From assembly GCA_950295325.1 (NCBI GenBank), contig OX485804.1, positions 3,286,001 to 3,350,000 of the forward strand: a stretch of 64,000 bases of DNA, written 5' to 3'. The DNA is from Polytrichum commune. Its lineage: Eukaryota > Streptophyta > Polytrichopsida > Polytrichales > Polytrichaceae. Shown here piece after piece: positions 10,341 to 20,029 of this stretch (positions are counted from its first letter, which is position 1; every line of letters begins with the position of its first letter). The notes below the pieces were generated by a model, which saw nothing but the letters and a program-made list of their open reading frames with translations, was not told the origin of the DNA and ran no database searches. Both the position numbers and the translations under genes were made by a program.

Positions 10341-10508
10341 TTTGGCACATACCAAAGGATGTGCAGGTTTGGAGGGGGTGAAATGTCGTGAAACAAAATT
10401 TTACCAAAAAAAAAAAATTAAGATTAAAAAAATCTTTTACAAGAATAGATAGTATAAAGAAAGGTTATAAGTGATCACCTAGTTGTCTTGAAATAGTGGG
10501 TTGCCTAA

Positions 10509-10724
10509 AGTTAGATAGTTGATAGTTATTCATTGAAAGTTTCTTAGAAGATAGAGAGTTGTCTTAAGTTAATAGTTAAAAGTTAGTTGATTGGTAGTTA
10601 TCTATAGAAAGATGCTTAGACGATAGTGAGTTACTTTAAGTTAGTAGTTAAGAGTTAGATAGTTGAGAGTTATCTATAGGAAGTTGCTAAAGAAAAAGTG
10701 AGTTGTCTTAAGTTAGGTGTATGG
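10509..10724 (+). repeat. Three tandem 72-bp repeats in the LTR U3
   Basis: Units begin at 10509, 10581 and 10653, each opening AGTTAG and closing around TTAAGTTA, diverged by roughly a fifth by eye. They lie directly upstream of a TATA box in a presumed U3 region, where direct repeats often act as enhancers in LTR elements. Function is inference. Confidence 0.8.
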
Positions 10725-10744
10725 ATGTCTAAAATGCGAATGAA

Positions 10745-10752
10745 TATATAAA
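10745..10752 (+). promoter_or_regulatory. TATA box of the outer gypsy LTR
   Basis: TATATAAA, followed about 25 bp later by a CT-rich stretch (CTTCTCTCTCCTCC), a typical plant promoter and start-site context. Its position after the 72-bp repeats inside the LTR supports the call. Confidence 0.6.
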
Positions 10753-10916
10753 CTTGGGGAAGAGGAAGTCTTCTCTCTCCTCCAAACAATTTCCACACTC
10801 TCATGTTTTCATCAAGAGTTTCAAGTTTTGAGTTTGATTTTCCCCATCCTTAACTTAGTCCAGTTGCAACTAGGAACCCCGCGTTTTCCCATAGTTAAGT
10901 TCTCTATGTGACAGCG

Positions 10917-11229
10917 TGTCATGGTCGCTTGGAATATTTTCAAAAACCGCCTCTTGGAGGTAGGCCTGACACAAAACCGGAAGACCATGGCACTTTGAAA
11001 TCTCATAACCATTGATTTGGTATCTTTTATCATGTGTCAGGAACCCACATAAATAAAAATTCATTGAAACAACATTTGGTTGAGGGTTTGGTTAGATACA
11101 ACTTCACACTACACTAGAGGACTCGTGACCATACTACATGATTTTGGAAGTGTCTTGGGACGGTCTTTGGACACTTCGTTTGGGCTCTCACAATTTATAA
11201 CATCTCTTGGCTTGTGTGTGAAGTGGCCC
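10917..11229 (+). mobile_element. Truncated PIF/Harbinger-like MITE (copy 1)
   Basis: Aligns by eye at about 80% with 55257-55549 (shared words include ACACAAAACC, TAGAAATTCATTGAAA or its variant, and GGGCTCTCACAATTT). The right end is CTTGTGTGTGAAGTGGCCC followed by TAA, matching the right terminal inverted repeat of the complete copy at 55075-55549. The left terminal repeat is missing, so this copy is truncated on the left. Confidence 0.8.
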
Positions 11230-11232
11230 TAA

Positions 11233-11859
11233 GAATGTGACATGTTCATCACATGCTATGTCCATGAATGGGAAGTAGAAATTGACCGTCCACATGCCAG
11301 TTCATTTTTTTAGATATGTTGGGAAGTTGGGACTCGTGGGAGAAAAGGACCAATTTGTCCTTCAAGTTTTGATTTCCAAAGGCAACTTATGAGTTGAGCA
11401 AAATGGAAAGTTGCATAGTTGGATCGACCCAAAGCCTAGAGCCATGAATGTCAGGTTCCTTGCATGAACGAAAAGAAAATTTAAGATTTGTTGCTAATTT
11501 GATGTGAATATGAGCCTATTGGTCCTATTGTGTTTTAAGAGTCCCCATGGTACGGGGTAGGGTTAACTACCTACCTTGCGGTAGGTGGGCTATGGTTTAT
11601 TATATTGGGGTTCCCAACACAAGAACTTATTCACAACATCCAAATTATAGGTCGTTGCACAGAATTGGTTTGCAAACGACAAATTGGGAGCTAAACTATT
11701 AGTGAAAGAGACAACTACAAGACAGGAGGTAGGATATGTTGTCAAAGACGACATGTGTAAGAAAGAAAGTAAATAATCACCACAGTAATGCTCATAGCAT
11801 CATCTAGCTACGACATTAGCCTTGGTGGTGCCAAGAATAAATAAGATACTATTAGGAAC
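11233..11859. other. Intergenic, no gene recognised
   Basis: About 630 bp without a credible coding frame or terminal repeats. AT-rich, probably decayed repeat sequence between two MITEs. Confidence 0.5.
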
Positions 11860-11861
11860 TA

Positions 11862-12267
11862 AGGTAGGGGTGGCAATTTCTGTGCGGGTCCTAAAGTCGA
11901 CCCCTATGTCGGAAGCACCTTTTTAGGTGCTTTTACCTGGGTTTACAAAAGCACCTATCAAGGTGCTTTTACCATTCACAGCGCTGCCATCATTTCATTG
12001 GCTGCCAATGGTCGGTTTAATGCTGCCAGCGGTCGGTTTTAGAAATCCACCCAGTGGATATACCACGTACCCTATGTGCGAGTGTTGGTCACTCTACAAG
12101 GTTTCCTTCAAAAATTTGTAGGAAATCATAAACATGCCGGAAATTTTTTATTTTTTCATAGTTGCTCTTGCACCAACTTTGCAGAGCGCTCAAAATTTAT
12201 AAAAAAATAGTTTCAACATCCCAACTAGGCACATCTGAAATTTGGACGGAAATAGCCACCCCTACCT
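11862..12267. mobile_element. 406-bp MITE with 19-bp terminal inverted repeats and TA duplication
   Basis: Left end AGGTAGGGGTGGCAATTTC, right end the reverse complement with one mismatch (AGGTAGGGGTGGCTATTTC), with TA on both sides (11860-11861, 12268-12269). A TA target and non-coding 400-bp length fit a Tc1/mariner-type MITE. Internally it holds two snap-back words near 11908-11973, AGCACCTTTTTAGGTGCTTT and AAGCACCTATCAAGGTGCTT. A small open frame inside is not a gene. Confidence 0.85.
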
Positions 12268-12448
12268 TATACCATGTTTATTCTCTCTTACCAGTTGATT
12301 CAATCTGATAAATTTGAGTGAAGCACTGTCATTGAATATTATTATAATGGAACGGTTCATAGCAATTGAAGAAGGCCATACTATGTTTGAAAAGATAGCA
12401 CTTATTCATATTCCAAAAATCATGAAGAACTTTTGAATGGGTACATAG

Positions 12449-12585
12449 CATTACTCAGCTTAACCAAGTTGTGTTGTGGACCACGGCTAAGATTCTCGAA
12501 TATTTGAGGAGTTTAGACTGAACTCACCAAATATTCGAGAATCTTAGCAGTGGCCCACAAAACTCCTTGGTTAAGCTGAATAATG
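12449..12585. repeat. 137-bp foldback (long hairpin, about 64-bp arms)
   Basis: The left arm (from CATTACTCAGCTTAACCAAG) is the reverse complement of the right arm (ending CTTGGTTAAGCTGAATAATG). The central 20 bp CTAAGATTCTCGAATATTTG is perfectly paired, and a loop of about 8 bases (TAGACTGA) separates the arms. Roughly nine in ten positions pair. It could be a foldback transposon remnant or a microRNA-type precursor; the sequence alone does not decide. Confidence 0.8.
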
Positions 12586-12891
12586 TTACTTACAGTTAAC
12601 ATCTTTTCTCAAGTACTTGGGCAAGGAATTTTGTTCTCACTGTGACATAGCACACTCTACACAAGGGCAAAGTATGACATTAGGTGATTATCATGACTTG
12701 CTTATTAGAATTTCTCGTCAATCCCCTCAATGTGGTTGATGCATGATGGTCAAGTCATTAATTATCCCATCATCTCTAGAATTATAGCATCACTTGTTTT
12801 ACAATAGAGTAAAATGGTTGAACTTCCTCTTGAATCTTGAAGCAGTGCCTCCAAAAGGGGTCAAGCGGTGCCAGTGAGACCTGTTACTTCA

Positions 12892-13360
12892 GTACACCTT
12901 AAACTCTGTAATATCAACCCTCATAATGTCACTTCCTCTCTAATATCCTGAAACCCTAGGGAACAGATATTCGTAGTTTAAATCTCACTCCTTATTGTCA
13001 CATTTCTCTCCCTTATATCACGGATTTTTGTCATTAATCCAAACCACCAAAGAAGTCAACCCACACCCTCGCATTGCACCATGTGCCAATATGTGAAGTG
13101 CCACCCTCTTATTCTTAATCTTCTTCTTATTGTTATGCCACTTGTTGAATGTTGGTGCATGCATATGCCACATCGCCCGGGAAGGCCAAGTGGAGTGGAC
13201 CACACCACACCACTAAAATGTTGCATTTTGTGTTATTCCATAGTGTCACATGCTACACTAAATTTATAGTATCATGCATCCATGTTAACACTACAAAACT
13301 CTGTAATATCACGTGCATTTTGGTTGCCACATGTGTAATACTACGAAGTTTAGAGTGTAC
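12892..13360. mobile_element. MITE, family shared with 53371-53732
   Basis: Ends GTACACCTTAAACTCTGTAA and, in reverse complement, GTACACTCTAAACTTCGTAG, giving imperfect inverted repeats of about 28 bp. Internal sequence (AATGTCACTTCCT, GAAACCCTA, TTATTGTCA, CATGTTAACA) is shared in order with 53371-53732. Target duplication unclear (ACTTC on both sides is possible). The open frames on both strands (13018-13427) are fortuitous. Confidence 0.75.
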
Positions 13361-13771
13361 TTCGGATTTAGCTAGGTCTCTACATGTTTTAATCCTAATT
13401 CACAGAAGCGAGCAGAACACACTGTAGTTGCCATGGAGACTTCATCCATAATATGGCTTAGTGTTATCTTTGTGCATGTCCATGATGCCTAGAGAACGAT
13501 AAAAGAGAGGCAAGTTCAAATATATAAATTCACCTCCTAATTCTTCCACAACTCATAAGCATAATTTGAAACATACACTCACGAACAATACTAAGTAGTC
13601 TTTGAACATACTCATCTTCAACAGACAACCACAAACAATGCACATGCTCTTTTTAGATTTGAAAATTGGATATGATACTGCACAAACTTGTGCACATGTA
13701 TGCAAAATTTCACATTACATTGATAGTGAGAAGGTATGTTGTAAAGCCAAATGAGAAACTATATACGGATA
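13361..13771. other. Intergenic, no gene recognised
   Basis: AT-rich sequence between a MITE and the Tc1 element. No credible open frame or repeat boundary seen. Confidence 0.45.
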
Positions 13772-14971
13772 CTCAGTTTTGTTCAAGTTGCATACAAAAT
13801 CTTTAGTAATTGGTCCCGTAACTCCTAATTTTCAACACAACATTAATGCTTCGTGGTATGCTCTCTCATAAAATGTCATGCACTCTTGTTCATTGAAATT
13901 GGGATACATTGAACACACATGCTCCCACAATTCTTGGATACCTCTTGGAGGTGCCGTAAATTTGTTCAAGCGCCATTTGAGAAGTGCCTAGAAGTGTTCA
14001 ATGGGATTCAATCCGGAGATTGTACAAGCCATTGAAGGAGTTGAAATGGTTGTGATGCCAACCATACTTGCACAATCTTGCTCGTGTGTTTGGGATCATT
14101 ATCATGTTGATAGACCAACCTACTTGGATCCAGATTGTAATTCTTTACAATGGACCACAAGAAATTTTCTAAAATAAAATTGTACAAGTGTCTATCCATC
14201 CTACCTTCAATTCTATACCATACTCCCGGCCCAAAACCCATCATGCATCCCCAAATCATCACCAACCCACCACCATGCTTCACGATCTGATGACATGTTG
14301 AGGTCCAATGCCTTGTCCAATGCATCTCCAATCCAACATCATGACCTACCATCTGAGTTGAACATATTTGTCTTCGTCTCGTCACCGAAAATCACGCGTT
14401 TTCAATCATCAATGGTCCAATTCTCATACCTTTGAGCAAACCTCAGGCGTGCAAGAACATGTTTACGACTCAAAAACAACTTCCTTTGCTACACTTGTGA
14501 TGCACTCCAATTCAGCCTCTTTCAAAGCACGCCTCACAGTGATGTCAGACAACAATTTACCTGTTTCAGATCGAAATTGTTTTGCTGTCGCAGATGCAGT
14601 TCCAAGTCGACCTTCAGTAACAAGAGTGACACAACGCCTCCTCTCTCGGTCTGTAAGAAGCTTTGGACGCCCTCCTCTTTGTCTCTCAATCTCTTCCCTT
14701 ACATCCTTCCTCAAATGCGCTACAAAAGATTGGCTCATGCCCACTAAAGCGGCAACTTTGCGAGTAGAAATACCGCTTCTAAGTTGCACCAAAGCCTGGT
14801 GCTTCTGTTCTTGAGACAACGGAGGCATACGGTTACAAATGATTCTACAAATTGCACCTCACGTACATGGAACCAAGGGTACACAATGCACAAAAAATCC
14901 TGCGACATTCTCAACTACGCAATACACACACAGATGTCGATGTTGGAAGTGTGACAGTGAACAAAAGCGAG
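13772..14971 (-). mobile_element. Tc1-like DNA transposon, 1.2 kb, ends and target duplication preserved
   Basis: Left end CTCAGTTTTGTTCA, right end in reverse complement CTCGCTTTTGTTCA, with TA on both sides (13770-13771 and 14972-14973), the duplication required by Tc1/mariner elements. A single transposase gene on the minus strand fills it, leaving only 31 and 143 bp at the two sides. Inactive through stops and frameshifts in the transposase. Confidence 0.85.
13803..14828 (-). pseudogene. Tc1-like transposase (DD34E), broken
   Basis: Starts at ATG 14828. The N-terminal helix-turn-helix pair (STRKVAALVGMSQSFVAHLR, then GRPKLLTDRERRRCVTLV) binds the inverted repeats in this family. The DDE domain reads FGDETK, VMIWGCMM, QHDNDPKHTS and SPDLNPIEHF, with 34 residues between the second catalytic Asp (QHD) and the final Glu: DD34E. 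It ends near SYGTNY-stop at 13803, giving the usual length of about 340 residues. Breaks: TGA near 14396 and TAG near 13996 where homologues have Trp, a frameshift near 14350 and another near 13850. DD34E Tc1 elements are best known from animals and fungi; plant mariners are usually DD39D. Confidence 0.9.
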
Positions 14972-14973
14972 TA

Positions 14974-15650
14974 TTGTAACCCTAACCACTTCAACATTTC
15001 CTACTTTAAAAACCCTAAATCCTTTCACTTTTTGGTTTCACATTCATGCAATTGATTACTTGGACTCTAGCTTTGATCATTTCATCACTTTGTTTTCTGG
15101 TTTGAATCGGCTGACAATGGGAGCCGAAGTTGAGTTTGTGTACAATGTAGACAGATTGTTCATAACTATAGAACTAGTGCACCGAATTCGACATAAGCTG
15201 CTACATACTAATCTGCATTTAGATGAACAAGAACACTCTTTTATCAAGAATATGCTTCCACATTTCGGACAATTTGCCACTTGGCTCAAATGGAACATGA
15301 AAGGGAGATTTCATTAAATAGACAAAAATGTGTGTGTTCTGATAAATGAGTGGAATTTCACTTCCATATTACAGCAATGCCTTCAGGAGGGCGAGTGTGC
15401 CAAGTACCAAGTGTAATTTGGTATGCACTGTGGAGGTGCACAGGAATAGCCAACATGCAAAAGCCAGGATAACTTTGCTCCAGGCTTTTGTTGAGCATCC
15501 CAATTAATATACAATGACAAGATTGGCGATCAGCAAAAAACTTCTGTATCTAACCCAGCAACGGAGAGAACAGAGAAAATGCACAATGAAAACCTTGGCA
15601 TAGACTATGCTTCCTGAAGTGACTTCTTGAATTGATGAGGCAACTTTCTA
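14974..15650. other. Intergenic and probable 3' end of FLD
   Basis: No convincing gene. A short open frame at 15060-15317 (plus strand) has no recognised domain. The part nearest 15651 is presumably the 3' untranslated region of the minus-strand FLD gene. Confidence 0.4.
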
Positions 15651-18600
15651 TTATTGTACCTTTGTGGGGTTGGATGAGGCAGGCTGTATAGAATTAGCCT
15701 TCCTTGCATTGCGGTTCCACTTGATAGACACAACAAGTGCATCTCCTTCTGGACCAAGGCCCTTCCGACCAACTAACTTCACCCCAAATTTAATGCACAG
15801 GTGTTGAAGTCTTTCTTTATCTCCGGTCAATTTCCTTAATTCAAATGCTTGTTGCCTGGTTATAGTAGTATACAAGAATAGCTGCTCCTCTGTAGTCGAA
15901 GTTTCACTTGCATTCTCTGCTAGCACACCAGCACCCTTTGTAGATGGGATTTGATATACCATTCTCAAAAGCCCCAGAGATGTAGGCTCCTCAGTCTGCT
16001 GATTCAAAATGACAGAAAAGTTTCCAAACTGAAGATCGGGCTCTTTGAATAGATCTATGAGAACTGAGTTGTATGACTGTACATTCCTTGGTACAGGTTT
16101 TTCCAATGTGGATGTCTCCAATCTGACTAAAGCAGCTCTTGCCATGTTGGCTGCCTCACGATGGCCACTTAAAAGAGCTCCATGCATTGTTGCTGGATAC
16201 TTCCGATTTGTAGCTTCACCTGCAAAAAACAGCCTATCTCCAACAGGCTGTGCCATTATATCATAATCTTCACCTGATGCTCCCACTGCCACATTAGAGT
16301 AGGAACCGTAACATAGGCTATCACTTCCCCAACGTGTGCATACTGTCTGGACTGGATTTGGAACTTTAACCCCTTTTGGTTCAAAAATACCTGCACAAAA
16401 ACAAAATGATTCTCAGCACGAGCTAACTTACAATAAGCACATTCATGCCAGCCATGTAAGTAAAGGACATGGTAGCTCCTAGGGCCCCTCTGTAAAGGGA
16501 AACTTCAGTAATGAGGATGGAGCCCAAAATGTACCTGGCCCAAAAATTACAGGACGGCCAAATTAAGAGCTGACACTATCCTTCGTAAACAAAATACCTA
16601 TATTCAACACCATCTCAAAGGGCAAACCCCTTCTTAGCAATGGACACACCTTCCGAAGCACGACGACCCTTGACAAAATGTAGACAACTACTGCAGAATT
16701 CTTCCTGACAAGGCATGTACAATTACACTGGCAAAAATAGGCCAGGTCCTTCTACAGAGGGAGGAGTCACTCACGGTACCTACCACAGTCAATTCACCCA
16801 ATAAATCTCCATAGGTATGCTTGTAGAACAAAAGCAAGAAATGTGAGAGTACTACTGAGAATGCACATTCCCAACATCATGGCTTCCTGGAGAGGAGTGC
16901 CAAAGTACTAAATACTACCCTTTCTAATATACGGAGGGGTGAGGACACCTGATGAGATTTTCAACAGCGAAGGATGCTAAATTTCCTTGCACAAAAATGG
17001 TGTAGGAAATCTAGCACTCCTCACCCTCACTTTTCACTACTTCACTCTAAGCAGAAATTTTCAAACACGGTGCCACTGCCATTTTATTGAATAATGTTCC
17101 ATATGCATGATTGTAGAAACAAGAGTGAGAAATGTGAGAGTACCTCTGAGAATGCACATCACCCGTGTCACAGCCTCGAGGGGAGGAGTGCGTTCAAACT
17201 CAATGGCAGCCTCTCCAGCCACTAATGCCACCAGTAATGGTCCACCCGCCACTGCAGCATAGCTGTAGAACATGAAATACTCGCCCCGTTTCTTTGGGTT
17301 TTCCTCAAGGTGGCCAAATGTGTCAATATCCTTCTCCCAGAAGACTTTAGGGAAGAGCATCACCACCTTGTTCAGAAGCCCAAACCCTAACCTGTCAATG
17401 GCATCCACCTTATACTGCGGCAAGGGCGGCTCGAAACTGATCATGCGTTTCTTCAGCACCCCCAATGGCACAGTGCACAGTGCCATGTCACCCTTGAACA
17501 CCTGGTTCACAGTTTCCACTTCCACTCCCTCACTGGTGTGCCGGATTTTGAGGACTGTTTTGCCGAAGAAGATAGGCACATTCTCACTCAAGGCCTCCAC
17601 GAACTGCACGTTTCCGCCAGGCAGGAAGCAGTGGTCGCCACCCATTTCATAGGGATCATCCTGGTCCCAATTTGAGAGGGAGAGATTGGTGAGTAACGAC
17701 GCATTTGCATACTCAAGATTTGCGAAATGCCAATCAAAGAGCTGCCGCTCCGCAGGGTTGGAGCCCATGCCATTGCCCACTCGTAGCACCTCAAGGATTC
17801 GGCCGAGCGAAACCTTGCCTGATTCAACTTGATTCGATTCCCGCCACTTGCTACAAGTGTCAAGTAGCTGATTGAACTCTGCTTCCACCTTCTTGTCGAC
17901 TTCGTCGACCGCAGGCTGACCATTAGGTTGGTAGATTGGGCATTTGTCTCGAATTTTGTGAAGGGGCCAATTCATCTGCCTCGCCAAAACACCCAAGGGG
18001 TTTCCATGCATCCCTGTGACAACACTTCCCCCCAAATCCGCAGCTGCAAAAATGTTTTCAACCTCCATTTTCTTGGTGTACACTCTGCCCCCTGCACGTT
18101 GCCTCCCCTCGAGAACAATGACTCTGTGTCCAAGCGCCATCAAATGCCTTGCAGCACCCAAGCCTGCCAGCCCCGCACCAACTATCACCACCGACGCTTT
18201 CTCTTTGAGTGCTGGCATTCTGGCCGTGATGGCAGGGGCAACTCCAAAGTTGATGTAGCCATGGCTGGATAGGAATTTGTATGCCGCAGTGACCAACTTG
18301 CTATGCATGCTGCGAATAGCCTCCATCACTGTCTCCTGCTCCAACCACACAGTCACATTCTCCCTCCATTTTGCCAGGATGTGGTTTCGCACCACAATGT
18401 AATTCTCCTGCTCAGCTCCCCCAATTGTCGAAACCACACAGGCTGCAATTTCCTCCTCTGTCAGTGATTCTCGAGGAAACCCCATCGCAGCCGCGATCAT
18501 CGCCTCCATTGTCATACCCTTCTCCACCGTCTCAAACTTACCCTTGCTACTCCTGGATCGTGTGGAGATGCCCTCAATTTGCTCTTCAATCATCACATCC

Positions 18601-19133
18601 AACGCAGACTCATCATATGTTGAGACTTTTGCATGCTGTCTAGAGGGCCGCTTGCTCCTCCTCCCCATTCCTCCTTGCTCCTCCACCTCCACCTCCACTA
18701 CCGTTTTCTGTCGTCTCTTGCGCTTCTTCCTCCCTTGCGGCACCTCGGCCTCCGCTGTTGCTGTTGCCGTTGCTGTTATTTCTCCCTCCTGAGCACTTAA
18801 GCTTCCTGCTCCATCCCCTACCCCAAGAACATTAACCTCCTCCTTCATCTCCACATTCACCATCTTCGTCGTCACATGTAAACTCACTCCTGGAGACTCT
18901 GCCTTAGGGTTGACATGGTCCTCCTCAATGGCATCCATAGCTGCACCATCCTGGCCACCACCCTCACCTTCAACCTGAGAAACCTCAGCATAACTTGCGT
19001 CTAATGCAGAATAACTGTTCCCTGGATCCACTTTAACAGCCAGCAGCGGTTCGGGAACCCACTTGGATTCTCCAGACACAACAACGTCCTCACCCTTCTC
19101 GGATGGCAGCCCCACCTGTTCTTCCTGTGCCAT
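15651..19133 (-). CDS. FLD: FLD-type lysine-specific histone demethylase (LSD1-like)
   Basis: Two exons, 19133-17144 and 16390-15651, joined across a GT-AG intron (donor GTACTC at 17143, acceptor TGCAG ending 16391); the join restores [13 protein letters not shown]. Product about 909 residues. Residues 1-200 are a low-complexity acidic tail with a basic cluster [10 protein letters not shown] (134-143, probable nuclear signal). A SWIRM domain spans about 210-300; an FAD-linked amine oxidase follows, with [35 protein letters not shown] (its Lys is the LSD1 active-site lysine, about residue 589) and [23 protein letters not shown]1 enzymes remove methyl groups from H3K4 by FAD-dependent oxidation. 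The C-terminal block ([13 protein letters not shown], then [11 protein letters not shown] and [10 protein letters not shown]) matches FLD rather than LDL1. Start chosen at ATG 19133; only GTG precedes it. Well preserved, likely functional. Confidence 0.93.
16813..16910 (-). repeat. Decayed duplicate of the FLD exon 1 end within the intron
   Basis: This intronic stretch aligns with 17098-17195, which spans the end of exon 1, its splice donor and the first intron bases: shared words are AAATGTGAGAGTAC, TGAGAATGCACAT and GGAGGAGTGC-like. The offset is about 280 bp. The copy no longer encodes the exon peptide and its donor has changed, so it is a non-functional partial duplication. Confidence 0.75.
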
Positions 19134-20029
19134 CACTTATTTATTTACTAATTTAATATATATGTATTGACCTGCTTGTGATCCAATGTTCTCCACGGGT
19201 AGTTCATTCTTTCAACAAATCCACAACCACCTGTACCATGTTAAAAGATAACACAAAATTAGACTCCTCGAGATACAAAAAGAAACGATCAGCGGCAACT
19301 AAGGAACTCAGAATCAGAACTGCCATGTGGTCCGTCCACATCCAAGCACATGCTCTTTGTTAAGCCCCAAAACAGTGCCTGCTCGTATCCAACTGCCCTG
19401 TAACCTTGGAGAGTCCCCATCCCACCAACCACTGATCTAAACACATCCGAGTAACCAAACACCTCAAACTCCTCCGGACACATAGTTTAAGAGAAACATA
19501 TAGTGGAACCCTAAGTAACCAAATCCCTTCTTACTAACTCCTCTTGAACTCCTCCTAAACAGACACTTAGAGCTTTTTACTACCAAATGTCACACCTTAG
19601 CACTACCCTCCGACCGACCCTAGCAAGCGATCCAGGAGCCCACCTAAATTACCATAAGCAGCCAATCAAGCCTGCCTTCAACTGAATAGATGATTAAAAC
19701 TGCCCAGGCTCCACATGACTCCGTTCGAACAAAATCTGCCCTAAAACACAACCCAACCCCCCACCCAGACCTCCAAACTACAAACTGGCTCCACCTAACA
19801 CGCCAAATGCAGAATCCGGTACCATTTGGCGCCAGATTAAAGGCGCGACGTCGGTGTGAGAGGCAGCGGGGCCACGGAGGAATGATTCCCAGCGGCCATT
19901 TCCGGAGTAGGAAGGACTCGACCGAGCGAGATAGTAGTGAGCGAGGGAGGGACGCCGCACAGTAATAACTGAGGGTTGGTGGGGTAGCGGGGTCTGATTT
20001 ACATTATTACCCGGCGACGCCATAGCCTT
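19134..20029. other. Upstream region of FLD; no gene recognised
   Basis: Contains the FLD promoter/5' leader on the minus strand. TA-rich sequence (TTTAATATATATGTATTG, near 19152-19169) just upstream of the start could hold a TATA element, but no start site can be fixed. A basic open frame at 19690-19965 has no recognised domain. Confidence 0.4.

Larger units (their letters stand above)
10384..10916 (+). repeat. 3' LTR (U3 and part of R/U5) of the outer gypsy element
   Basis: A purine-rich TTGGAGGGGGTGAAA (10369-10383) directly precedes a TG start at 10384, the expected layout of polypurine tract and 3' LTR. Inside are three 72-bp direct repeats, a TATA box and a CT-rich leader-like stretch near 10765-10800. 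Its right end is hidden by a MITE-derived sequence from about 10917; the 5' partner LTR lies outside the window, so identity could not be checked. Confidence 0.7.

Noticed and set aside
13018-13427. Open frames on both strands (60-92 codons)
   Set aside because: They lie within the MITE at 12892-13360 or span its edge; the related copy at 53.4 kb does not conserve the frame.
17272-18792. Plus-strand open frames of 80-126 codons
   Set aside because: They lie opposite the FLD coding exon, whose minus-strand frame has full domain support.
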